From NCBI RefSeq assembly GCF_034424375.1, contig NZ_CP139965.1:1054001-1118000 (forward strand): a stretch of 64,000 nucleotides of DNA. The letters run 5' to 3'. The notes below the pieces were generated by a model. It saw only the letters and a program-made list of their open reading frames with translations. It did not search any database and had not been told where the DNA came from. A program made the position numbers and the translations under genes. This document shows, piece by piece, positions 44,018 through 52,794 of the stretch (its first letter is position 1; the number at the start of each line of letters is the position of its first letter). The stretch is from Paraburkholderia kururiensis. Its GTDB lineage: Bacteria; Pseudomonadota; Gammaproteobacteria; Burkholderiales; Burkholderiaceae.

Positions 44018-44054
44018 GCCCATCCCTCGGTCGCTGAACGACCGAGGGATGGGC
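44018..44054. other. Long perfect hairpin between convergent genes
   Basis: GCCCATCCCTCGGTCG (44018-44033) pairs perfectly with 44039-44054 around CTGAA, a 16-bp stem. No T run follows on either strand, so it is not a standard intrinsic terminator. It begins 15 bases after the stop at 44003 and may protect the mRNA 3' end or act with Rho. Confidence 0.75.
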
Positions 44055-44099
44055 GCCGGGCCGACACGCCCGTTCATACGCCCCGGCATTCCTCCACCA

Positions 44100-45794
44100 T
44101 CAGAACTTTTCCCATTCCGCGGAATGGGCCGGCGCCGGGAGCCGTTGGGCGAGCGACGCTGAAACAGCGAGTTTGCCGCCGCCCCGTACGACGGAAGGCG
44201 CTGCGCGCCCAGTTGGCCGGACATGTTGATTACCCGACTGTGACTTGACGCGGAATACCGACACCGAGTCCTTCAACTGAAGGCTCTGTTCCTCCAGCGA
44301 GCGTGATGCCGCGGCCGCCTCTTCCACCAGCGCGGCATTCTGCTGCGTGACTTCGTCCATCTGCGTGATGGCTTGGTTGATCTGCTCGACCCCGCGAGAC
44401 TGCTCTTCGGATGCAGCGGAAATTTCCGCCATGATGTCGTTGACACGACGCACCGACTGCACCACGTCCGTCATCGTCTGACCCGCTGCATCGACAAGCG
44501 ATTTGCCTGCGTCCACCGTCTGAACCGACGCCTCGATGAGCTGCTTGATCTCTCTCGACGCACTCGCGCTGCGCTGTGCGAGCGTGCGCACTTCAGATGC
44601 CACAACAGCGAAACCTCTGCCTTGCTCACCGGCACGTGCGGCCTCCACGGCCGCGTTGAGGGCAAGGATGTTGGTCTGGAACGCGACGCCCTCGATGACC
44701 GAAATGATGTTGGCCACGCGGTCCGAACTGGACGAGATGTCTTGCATGGCGGACACGACCTTGCCAACCAGATCTCCGCCGCGGGCAGCCACTTCCGATG
44801 CCTCGCGTGCCACGGCATTGCCTTGCTGCGCGCTTTCCGTGTTACGTCTGATGGTTGCGGTGATCTCTTCCATGGTCGCCGCGGTCTCTTCCAGAGACGC
44901 AGCCTGTTCCTCGGTGCGTTGACTGAGGTCTGCGTTGCCCGACGCGATCTGCGCCGCGCCGGTTGCCACGTTCTCGCTGCCGCTGCGCACCTGGGTCACG
45001 ATTTCGTTGAGCTTGTCGTTCATATGGCTCATGGCGGTGAGCAATCGCGCTATCTCGTCGCGTCCATACACGTCGATTTCGGAAGTCAGATTGCCCGCCG
45101 CCACGGCTTCTGCGACACCGACTGCCTGCCTGATCGGTCGGGTGATCGACCTCGAGATCAGCGCGGCACAGGCGATGCCGAGCGCAACCGCGCATGCGAT
45201 CACGATACCCGTTGCGGCAAGCGACTGCCGGTAACTCGCACCGGCAGAGGTTGCCGCTTCCTGCGCACCTTTCTGGTTGAGCGCGACGTCCTGTCCAATA
45301 AAGTCCGCCAGCTTCGTAAATGCCGCGGCCGAATCTTTCGTGGCAAGCGTTCTCGCACGGTCAAACCCGGCGGCGCCCTGGTCGGACAACTGCAACAGCG
45401 TGTCGTCCATCGTGAGATAGTCCGCGAGACTTTGCTTGATCGCCTCGAAGAGGCGCTGCTCCTCCGGCGAACTCACCATCTTTTCATACTGGACGAGCTC
45501 CGTGCGTAAGAGTGTCAGCTGTTCATCATGCGCTTGTCGTTGGGCGTTCTTGTGGGCCGCCTCGGACTCCAGCAGCGAGCGAAGCGTCGCTCTTCGTACA
45601 CCATTGGCCGCCGCCCTGATGTCTCCCAGTGTCTGTACGCTGGGCAGCCAGTCTTCGGCCAGAGCCTGCGTGCCACGATAGACGTTCGATACCTGCAGCG
45701 AGGCAACGCCTCCCATTGCGAGCAGCAGGGCGAGAAGAATCCCGAACCCCATGGTGAGGCGGGCCCCGATGCCCAGGTTATTGAGTAGTTTCAT
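44100..45794 (-). CDS. Methyl-accepting chemotaxis protein
   Basis: A 564-residue chemoreceptor with a first transmembrane helix (RLTMGFGILLALLLAMGGVA), a periplasmic four-helix sensing region to about 190, a second helix (GIVIACAVALGIACAALISR), a HAMP domain (SITRPIRQAVGVAEAVAAGN), and the signalling hairpin with tip EGVAFQTNILALNAAVEAAR. Methylation segments flank the tip. The last residues are EWEKF, a likely CheR/CheB-docking pentapeptide (NWETF-like). The ligand is not deducible. It faces away from the next chemoreceptor at 46220. Confidence 0.95.
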   Translation of the reverse strand: MKLLNNLGIGARLTMGFGILLALLLAMGGVASLQVSNVYRGTQALAEDWLPSVQTLGDIRAAANGVRRATLRSLLESEAAHKNAQRQAHDEQLTLLRTELVQYEKMVSSPEEQRLFEAIKQSLADYLTMDDTLLQLSDQGAAGFDRARTLATKDSAAAFTKLADFIGQDVALNQKGAQEAATSAGASYRQSLAATGIVIACAVALGIACAALISRSITRPIRQAVGVAEAVAAGNLTSEIDVYGRDEIARLLTAMSHMNDKLNEIVTQVRSGSENVATGAAQIASGNADLSQRTEEQAASLEETAATMEEITATIRRNTESAQQGNAVAREASEVAARGGDLVGKVVSAMQDISSSSDRVANIISVIEGVAFQTNILALNAAVEAARAGEQGRGFAVVASEVRTLAQRSASASREIKQLIEASVQTVDAGKSLVDAAGQTMTDVVQSVRRVNDIMAEISAASEEQSRGVEQINQAITQMDEVTQQNAALVEEAAAASRSLEEQSLQLKDSVSVFRVKSQSGNQHVRPTGRAAPSVVRGGGKLAVSASLAQRLPAPAHSAEWEKF

Positions 45795-46219
45795 GATCTC
45801 TCCCCGTCCTTTGGTGCTTCACGATTTCAATACAAGCGCTCGATATGCGAGTCACACGTGCGTAGCGACGACAGACGCGTGTATCGCCGGTTCTACCGTT
45901 TGCCATCTGAGCCGACCGCCACTGAAAAAAGGGGCGCGGTGATGCTGGATGGGCGTTCAACGATACGCACGTCCATGTGACTATCGTGATTACGTCAGCC
46001 TCCGTCGTTGCTTCAATGCTTTTTGCGGGACTGCGTTTCGGGGCTCCGGTAACAGCGCAGTCGCCCGCACCCGCTCCCTGGAATGGGACAGGAATCGATA
46101 TGCATCGCTAACGCTCGATCGAATCCGCGCTACGTGAAAACCCTCAAAAAAAACGCTTAAGCAAGCGGCAGGCAGGTCGTAAACAAGCAGTAACGATCTC
46201 GTCTGCAAGGGAGCAGCGA
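45795..46219. other. 425-bp divergent intergenic region of two chemoreceptor genes
   Basis: Contains no gene with coding character. A GGGAG ribosome site lies just before 46220. I looked for sigma-28 (FliA) -35/-10 elements expected for chemotaxis genes and found no convincing match. A run of eight A (about 46145-46153) is the only notable feature. Confidence 0.5.
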
Positions 46220-47911
46220 ATGAAAAACCTGAAGGTGTCCACCCGCCTGCTTGCCGGATTCGGCTTTCTGGCAACGTTGCTGGTAACGACCGCGGCAATC
46301 GCGTTCTACGGGCTATGGGCGTTGAACGACCAGCTCGATGTCATCGCGCGCGTAAACAACACAGAAACGCGTCTTGCCAACGATCTGCGCTCCTCCATTC
46401 AGGATCGTGCGATTGCCATGCGAAATCTGGCGCTGATTACCGATCCGCAGGACATCGCCCGGGAGCAGGAGCGGATCAGAAAGCAGGAGCAGATCTATGC
46501 GGACGCATACGCGAAGCTGACCCGCATGTTCGCCGACGAACCGTCCACGACAGACCGCGAGCGGGGGCTCGTTGCCGCGCTGAAGGCGGACGAAGCAGCG
46601 ACGCTGCCGCCCATGCGCCGGGCAATAGAACTGGGCGCGGCGAACGACCAGGCCGGGGCGACCAAAGAGCTGTTGCAGAATGCACGGCCTCCACAGCGCA
46701 GATGGCTAGCCCACGCAGTGGAGCTTGCGAACTTCGAGGACGAATTGAATGCGCAGGCACAGAAGGACGCTGTGGCTGTCTACTCGCACGTTCGATTGCT
46801 GATCGCGATTGTCGTCACGATTTCCCTGTTGCTCGCGATTGCTGTTGCACTGGCGATTGCGCGCAGCATTCTTCGCCAGCTGGGCGGCGAGCCCGCGCTC
46901 GCGCAGCACGCAGCGGCACAGATCGCCGACGGCAATCTGCTGGTCGATCTTCGTGTGGCTCAGGGCGATACCAGTAGCCTGATGGTGTCGCTCGAAGCGA
47001 TGCGCGCAAGACTGACATCGATCGTTCAGGGCATCAAGACTTCCGCCGAGTCCATTTCGGTCGCTGCCAACGAAGTGGCACAGGGTAATGTCGATCTGTC
47101 CCAGCGCACAGAAGAGCAGGCTGCGTCGCTGGAAGAGACGGCTGCGAGCATGGAAGAACTCACCTCTACCGTACGGCAGAACACCGACAATGCCCGTCAG
47201 GGAAGCACGCTGGCAGCGACGGCCTCTGAAACGGCGCAGGCCGGGGGCAGCGTGGTACAGCAGGTGGTCAGCACGATGGACGACATTTCGTCGAGCTCGC
47301 AGAAGGTCGCCGAGATCATCACGGTGATCGAAGGCATCGCTTTCCAGACCAATATCCTCGCGCTTAACGCGGCAGTGGAAGCGGCGCGCGCGGGCGAGCA
47401 GGGACGCGGCTTTGCTGTGGTGGCGGGAGAAGTTCGCACACTGGCCCAGCGTAGCGCGGTGGCGGCAAAGGAAATCAAGGAGCTCATCGAAACTTCCGTT
47501 TCCCACGTGGCAAACGGCGCGAAACTGGTTCAGGACGCGGGAAAGACGATGAACGAGGTGGTCCGCTCAGTCAGCCGTGTCACCGACATCATGGGCGAAA
47601 TCGCGTCGGCGTCGGCCGAGCAGACCACGGGTATCGAGCAGGTCAACGTGGCCGTCGCCCAGATGGACGAGGTCACGCAGCAGAACGCGGCGCTGGTCGA
47701 ACAGGCAACGGCGGCGGCTCAATCGATGGCGGACCAGGCTAAAAGCCTGCGCGAGACCGTATCGATATTCAAGGTGGCGACCCATACGGTGTCCATGGCT
47801 GCGCCCGTTCCCGTGCGGACCGAAAAGCGGGCGGCACAGCGGCGCATTCCGGCGATGCCGCGAAAAGTCGAGGCTGCGAAGACGGGCAGTGCCGACTGGG
47901 CGACGTTCTAG
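46220..47911 (+). CDS. Methyl-accepting chemotaxis protein
   Basis: A 563-residue chemoreceptor. Transmembrane helix 1 is LLAGFGFLATLLVTTAAIAF, followed by a four-helix-bundle ligand domain (WALNDQLDVIARVNNTETRL onward). Helix 2 is LLIAIVVTISLLLAIAVALA. It continues with RQLGGEPALAQHAAAQIADG, a HAMP-like variant common in Burkholderiales receptors. The signalling tip EGIAFQTNILALNAAVEAAR is conserved, and the protein ends ADWATF, a CheR/CheB tether. It has a GGGAG ribosome site. Ligand unknown. Confidence 0.95.
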   Translation: MKNLKVSTRLLAGFGFLATLLVTTAAIAFYGLWALNDQLDVIARVNNTETRLANDLRSSIQDRAIAMRNLALITDPQDIAREQERIRKQEQIYADAYAKLTRMFADEPSTTDRERGLVAALKADEAATLPPMRRAIELGAANDQAGATKELLQNARPPQRRWLAHAVELANFEDELNAQAQKDAVAVYSHVRLLIAIVVTISLLLAIAVALAIARSILRQLGGEPALAQHAAAQIADGNLLVDLRVAQGDTSSLMVSLEAMRARLTSIVQGIKTSAESISVAANEVAQGNVDLSQRTEEQAASLEETAASMEELTSTVRQNTDNARQGSTLAATASETAQAGGSVVQQVVSTMDDISSSSQKVAEIITVIEGIAFQTNILALNAAVEAARAGEQGRGFAVVAGEVRTLAQRSAVAAKEIKELIETSVSHVANGAKLVQDAGKTMNEVVRSVSRVTDIMGEIASASAEQTTGIEQVNVAVAQMDEVTQQNAALVEQATAAAQSMADQAKSLRETVSIFKVATHTVSMAAPVPVRTEKRAAQRRIPAMPRKVEAAKTGSADWATF

Positions 47912-48034
47912 TTCTGTGCCATCGTGCAGGCTCGACCGGGCCCGTTGTATTGCGGGCCCAGCACATCATGAAGCTCGCTTCGGGCGAATAGAAAGAACAG
48001 AAGGAACAGCGGCCAGGCCTGGCACGCGGTCTCT

Positions 48035-48154
48035 GTGCCAGCCGACCTAAACGGCAAGACCGCCATCGTCACGGGCGGCTACGTCGGCATTGGCCTTGAG
48101 CCTGCGCTGCGCTGATCAAGGCCGGCGCAACCGTGACGTTGCGCTTCAAGAAGC
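48035..48154 (+). pseudogene. 5' remnant of an SDR gene
   Basis: VPADLNGKTAIVTGGYVGIG followed by LE is an SDR N-terminus with the TGxxxGIG cofactor motif. A frameshift after about 25 codons leads to ALIKAGATVTLRFKKP in the next frame, and similarity then stops at the end of the outer-membrane factor gene. No start region or catalytic Tyr-Lys is left. The neighbouring 47912-48034 holds no recognisable gene. Confidence 0.65.
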
Positions 48155-49582
48155 CTACCGCTGCGCCACCGCGCCCGTTTCCGACCAGCCGCCGCCCAGC
48201 ACCTTGTACAGCGTGATGAGGTTGGACTGCTTGGCGAGCATGTCCGTGACCAGTTGCTGTTGCGCGGTGTAGAGCGTGCGCTGCGCGTCGAGCAGGGTGA
48301 GGAAGCTGTCGGTGCCGCTGCGATAGCGGGCCTGCGCGAGGTCGTAGTACTGCTGCGCCGAGTTCACGTAGTCGCGGTCCGCGGCCACCTGCGTGACGTA
48401 CGTCGTGCGCCCCGCAAGCGCATTCGACACTTCCTTGAACGCCGTCTGGATGGCCTTCTCGTAGTTCGCGATGTCGATGTCCTTCTCGACCTTCGCCACG
48501 TCCAGCGAGGCGCGGTTGTAGCCGAAGTCGAAGATGGGCACCGAGATGGACGGCGCAAACGTCCACGCGCCCGTGCCCGCCTTGAAGAGGTTCGAGAGGC
48601 TGCCGCTCGTGGTGCCCGCGGAAGCCGTCAGCTCGATCTTCGGAAAGAACGCGGCGCGCGCGGCGCCGATGTTCGCGTTGGCGGCCTTCAGCGTGTGCTC
48701 GGCTTCGACGATGTCGGGCCGGCGCGTGAGCAGGTCCGACGGCACGCCTTCGCCGATGTCCGCAAGCGTGGCCTCGCTTTCCATCAGCGAAGGGCCTTGC
48801 GGCAGATCGTCGGGCAGCGGTGCGCCAATTTCGGCCACGAGGTTGTTGCGGTCCTGCGCCACCGCACGCGTGTACGAGGCGAGGCTCGAGCGCGCGCTGG
48901 CCAGCGAGTTTTCGGCCTGGCGCACGTCCTGCAGCGACGAACTGCCCATCTTCATCATGCTGACCGTGAGGTCGTAGGTGTGCTGGTCGGCGTCCACGGT
49001 GTTCTGCGTGATCTGCAATGAAGCTTCGTCGGAGAGCAGTTGCAGATAGTCCGTGGCGACCGTCGCGATCAGGCTGATCTGCGTGCTGGTGCGCGCGGCG
49101 TCGGTGGCGAGGTACTGCTCCAGTGCCTGACGCTTGAGGCTGCGCAGGCGACCGAAAAAGTCGACTTCCCACGACGTGAGCCCCACGCTCGCGCTGCTCG
49201 AACTGTAGGCGCTCGTGGAGCCCTCCACGCGTTCGCGCGTGACCGAGCCGGATGCGCTGATGGTGGGCCCGATGTTCGCGCGCGCAATGCGGTACTGCGC
49301 TTCGTACTGCGCCACGTTGAGCGCGGCCACGCGCATGTCGCGGTTGTTGGCGAGCGCGAGTTCGATCAGCTTTTGCAGGCGCGGGTCTTTGAAGAAGTCG
49401 CGCCAGCCGAGGTCGGCACCCAGCGGTGCCGCGGCGGTGGTCTGCGCGGCCTTCTGCTGCGCAGGCGCGGGGACGGTGGACCACGTGCTGTCGACCGGCG
49501 CGGCCGGACGCTGGTACGTCGGGTCCAGCGTGCAGCCTGCCAGGGCGGCCGCACAAAGAAGGGCGATCAGGGTGCGTTTCAT
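48155..49582 (-). CDS. RND efflux outer membrane factor (OprM/NodT family)
   Basis: A 475-residue outer-membrane lipoprotein channel. The signal peptide ends in the lipobox LAGC (TLIALLCAAALAGC). The protein continues with LDPTYQRPAAPVDSTW and the internally duplicated TolC-like helices (for example RDMRVAALNVAQYEAQYRIA and later GVPSDLLTRRPDIVEAEHTL). It forms the trimeric exit duct for the pump encoded upstream. Its ATG overlaps the stop of the permease gene (ATGA), so translation is coupled. Substrates are unknown; multidrug export is typical. Confidence 0.95.
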   Translation of the reverse strand: MKRTLIALLCAAALAGCTLDPTYQRPAAPVDSTWSTVPAPAQQKAAQTTAAAPLGADLGWRDFFKDPRLQKLIELALANNRDMRVAALNVAQYEAQYRIARANIGPTISASGSVTRERVEGSTSAYSSSSASVGLTSWEVDFFGRLRSLKRQALEQYLATDAARTSTQISLIATVATDYLQLLSDEASLQITQNTVDADQHTYDLTVSMMKMGSSSLQDVRQAENSLASARSSLASYTRAVAQDRNNLVAEIGAPLPDDLPQGPSLMESEATLADIGEGVPSDLLTRRPDIVEAEHTLKAANANIGAARAAFFPKIELTASAGTTSGSLSNLFKAGTGAWTFAPSISVPIFDFGYNRASLDVAKVEKDIDIANYEKAIQTAFKEVSNALAGRTTYVTQVAADRDYVNSAQQYYDLAQARYRSGTDSFLTLLDAQRTLYTAQQQLVTDMLAKQSNLITLYKVLGGGWSETGAVAQR

Positions 49583-52500
49583 GCGTTGCCCTCGTTGATG
49601 TCAGCGGAGTCCGTGGTGTGACCGTGTTCCTTGAACAGTCTGCGCACCACGACGAAGAAGACCGGTACGAAGAAGATGGCGAGCACCGTGGCCGCGATCA
49701 TGCCGCCCGTCACACCTGTGCCGATGGCGTGGCGTGCGCCGGCGCCGGCACCCGTGCTGATGACGAGCGGCAGCACGCCGAACACGAACGCGAGCGAGGT
49801 CATGAGGATAGGTCGCAGACGCATGTGGGCCGCTTCGAGCACGGCATCCACGAGGCTGTGTCCCTGTGCCTGCAAGTCCTTCGCGAACTCGACGATCAGA
49901 ATGGCGTTCTTCGTGGAGAGGCCAACCGTGGTCAGCAGCCCTACCTTGAAGTAGATGTCGTTCGAGAGGCCGCGTCCGTGCGCGGCAAGCAGCGCGCCGA
50001 GCACGCCGAGCGGCACGACGAGCAGCACCGCGAGCGGAATCGACCAGCTTTCATAGAGACCCGCGAGGCACAGGAACACGACGACGAGCGAGATCGCGTA
50101 GAGCGTCGTGGCCTGCGAGCCGGCCTGCTTCTCCTGGTAGGACTGTCCCGTCCATTCCAGAGCGAAGCCGGGCGGCAGTTTGTGCGCGAGCTGCTCCACC
50201 GCGTTCATGGCCTCGCCGGTACTCACGCCGGGCCGCGTGGCGGCCGAAATGCCCATGGCGAGCTGCCGGTTGTAACGCTCGATCTGCGGCGGCCCGAACG
50301 TCCAGCGGCTCTTTGCGAACGACGAGAACGGCACCATCGTGGAGTCGTAGCCTGTGGTGCTCGTGGTCGTGGTGGTCGTGCTGCTCGAAGAGGACGACGA
50401 AGACGACGAACTGCTGCTCGCCTTCACATACCAGTTGCCGAGGTCGGTCGGCATCATGCGATACGGCGCGTCGGACTGCACATAGACCTTCTGCACACGC
50501 CCCGTGTCGATGTAGTTGTTCACGTAGGACGAACCGAACGCGGTCTGCAACGTGTCGTTGACGTCGGAGATGGAGAGTCCCAGCGCGTTGGCTTTTTCGC
50601 GGTCGATGTCCACCTGCAACTGCGGCGTGTCTTCAAGGCCGGAGGGGCGCACCATCGCGAGCGTCGGTTCCTTCGACGCCATGCCGAGAAACTGGTTGCG
50701 CACCGCGAGCAGCTTGTCGTGGCCTGCGCCGCCGCGGTCTTCTATCTCGAAGTCGAGACCGCTTTGCGTGCCCAGTTCCTGAATGGCGGGCGGATTCAGC
50801 ACGAAGATGCGCGCATCGCGATTCGCGGCGAAATGCTGGTTGGCGCGCGCGATGATGGCCTGCGCGCTGTCGCGGGAACCGCGCACGCTCCAGTCCTTCA
50901 GCGTCACGAACGCAATGGCGTTGTTTTGTCCTTCCCCGTTGAAGCTGAAGCCGTTGATGGCGATGATCTGCTTGACGCCCGGTTCGTCTTTCAGCACGTA
51001 CTGCTCCACCGCCTCCACCGTCTTCAGCGTACGCGAGGCCGGCGTGCCCGCGGGCGCGCTGATCGACACGATGAAGTAGCCCTGGTCTTCGTCGGGCAGG
51101 AACGAGGAGGGCAGCGTGACGTAGAGCAACGCGACGATGCCGGCGATCACGCCGTAGAGCAGCATGTAGCGCGCGGGCCGCGCGACCACGCGGGTGAGGG
51201 AGGAACTGTAGCCCGCGTTGCTCTTTGCGAACCAGCGGTTGAACCAGCCGAAGAAGCCGCGCTTTTCGTGGTGCTCCACGTCGGCGCGCTTGAGCAGCGT
51301 GGCGCACAGGGCCGGCGTGAGCGTGAGCGCGAGCATGACCGACAGCAGCATCGCCGAGACGATGGTGATGGAGAACTGCCGGTAGATCGCGCCCGTGGAG
51401 CCCGCGAAGAACGCCATCGGAATAAAGACCGCCGTGAGCACAGTGGTCACGCCGATCAGCGCGCCGGTAATCTGCCCCATCGCCTTGTGCGTGGCTTCCT
51501 TCGGGCCGAGCTTCTCCTCGCTCATGATGCGCTCGACGTTTTCCACCACCACGATGGCGTCGTCCACGAGCAGACCGATGGCGAGCACCATCGCGAACAT
51601 CGAGAGCACGTTGATCGAGAAACCGATCATCGACATCACGCCGAACGTGCCGAGCAGCGCAACGGGCACCACGATGGTGGGAATCAGCGTGGCGCGTACG
51701 TTCTGCAGGAACAGGTACATCACGAGGAACACCAGCACGACCGCTTCGAACAGCGTCTTCACGACCTCTTCGATCGAGATGCGCACGAACGGCGTGGTGT
51801 CGTACGGGTAACTGATCGCGACGTCCTTCGGCAATTGCGGCTGGATTTCGGCGAGCTTCGCGCGCACGGCGTTGGCTGCTTCCAGCGCGTTGGCGCCGGT
51901 GGCGAGCTTGATGGCGAGCGCGGATGCCGGCTTGCCGTTCAGCCGCGACGACGTGTCGTAGCTGTCGCCGCCCACCTCCACGCGCGCCACGTCCTTCAGC
52001 AGCACGCGCGAGCCGTCGCTGTTCACGCGCAGCAGGATGTTGGCGAACTGGTCGGCGGTGGTAAGCAGGCTCGACGAGCGGATGGTCGCGTTGATGGCCT
52101 GCGAATCCGTTGCCGGCGACCCGCCTACCTGCCCCGAGGAAAGTTCGACGTTCTGGTTCGTGATAGCCGTGGTCACGTCCGAGGTCGTGAGTCCGAAGCT
52201 GTGCAGCTTCACGGGGTTGAGCCAGATGCGCATGGCGTGCTGCGCGCCGAACAGCGTCACGTCGCCCACGCCGTTCAGCTGCGCGAGCGGGTCTTCGATC
52301 TGCGTGGCGATGATGTTGCCCAGATCCACCGAATTCCACGTGCCGCCCGGCGACGAGAGCGCGACGATCATGAGGAAGTTCGTCGACGCCTTCGCCACCT
52401 GCACGCCTTGCTCCTGCACGGTCGCCGGCAGGGTGGGCGTGGCCTGCGTCACCTTGTTCTGCACCTGCACCTGCGCGATGTCGGGATTCGTGCCGGGAGT

Positions 52501-52782
52501 GAACGTCAACGTAATGGTGGCCTGCCCCGCGGAACTGCTCGTAGACGACATGTACAGCACGTTGTCGATGCCGCTCAGCTTCTGCTCGATCACCTGCGTG
52601 ACGGTTGCCGCGACGGTGTCGGCGGAGGCGCCGGGGTAGGTGGCCGTTATCTGCACCGAGGGCGGCGCGATGGTGGGGTACTGCGCGACGGGAAGACTCG
52701 TGACCGCCGCCGCACCCACCAGCATGATGACGATGGCCATGACCCACGCGAGAATGGGCCGCTTGATGAAGAACTCTGCCAT
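49579..52782 (-). CDS. RND efflux inner membrane permease (AcrB/MexB-like, HAE1)
   Basis: A 1067-residue proton-driven exporter of the hydrophobe/amphiphile type. It begins MAEFFIKRPILAWVMAIVIM, and the proton-relay helix 4 contains GLLVDDAIVVVENVERIMSE, with the usual paired Asp residues. The protein has the two large periplasmic loops. A run of 13 Ser, then Thr-rich residues, interrupts the second loop between NWYVKA and MVPFSSF (about 50345-50420), where relatives have only a few residues. The gene lies between the adaptor (12-bp gap) and the outer membrane factor (overlap). Confidence 0.96.
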   Translation of the reverse strand: MAEFFIKRPILAWVMAIVIMLVGAAAVTSLPVAQYPTIAPPSVQITATYPGASADTVAATVTQVIEQKLSGIDNVLYMSSTSSSAGQATITLTFTPGTNPDIAQVQVQNKVTQATPTLPATVQEQGVQVAKASTNFLMIVALSSPGGTWNSVDLGNIIATQIEDPLAQLNGVGDVTLFGAQHAMRIWLNPVKLHSFGLTTSDVTTAITNQNVELSSGQVGGSPATDSQAINATIRSSSLLTTADQFANILLRVNSDGSRVLLKDVARVEVGGDSYDTSSRLNGKPASALAIKLATGANALEAANAVRAKLAEIQPQLPKDVAISYPYDTTPFVRISIEEVVKTLFEAVVLVFLVMYLFLQNVRATLIPTIVVPVALLGTFGVMSMIGFSINVLSMFAMVLAIGLLVDDAIVVVENVERIMSEEKLGPKEATHKAMGQITGALIGVTTVLTAVFIPMAFFAGSTGAIYRQFSITIVSAMLLSVMLALTLTPALCATLLKRADVEHHEKRGFFGWFNRWFAKSNAGYSSSLTRVVARPARYMLLYGVIAGIVALLYVTLPSSFLPDEDQGYFIVSISAPAGTPASRTLKTVEAVEQYVLKDEPGVKQIIAINGFSFNGEGQNNAIAFVTLKDWSVRGSRDSAQAIIARANQHFAANRDARIFVLNPPAIQELGTQSGLDFEIEDRGGAGHDKLLAVRNQFLGMASKEPTLAMVRPSGLEDTPQLQVDIDREKANALGLSISDVNDTLQTAFGSSYVNNYIDTGRVQKVYVQSDAPYRMMPTDLGNWYVKASSSSSSSSSSSSSTTTTTTSTTGYDSTMVPFSSFAKSRWTFGPPQIERYNRQLAMGISAATRPGVSTGEAMNAVEQLAHKLPPGFALEWTGQSYQEKQAGSQATTLYAISLVVVFLCLAGLYESWSIPLAVLLVVPLGVLGALLAAHGRGLSNDIYFKVGLLTTVGLSTKNAILIVEFAKDLQAQGHSLVDAVLEAAHMRLRPILMTSLAFVFGVLPLVISTGAGAGARHAIGTGVTGGMIAATVLAIFFVPVFFVVVRRLFKEHGHTTDSADINEGNA

Positions 52783-52794
52783 GCCGTTCTCCGC

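Noticed and set aside
44018..44054. Hairpin as an intrinsic terminator of the 43446 gene
   Set aside because: The stem is perfect but neither strand has a T run behind it; listed instead as an unexplained hairpin.
45795..46219. Sigma-28 promoters for the chemoreceptor genes
   Set aside because: No segment matched both elements with correct spacing.
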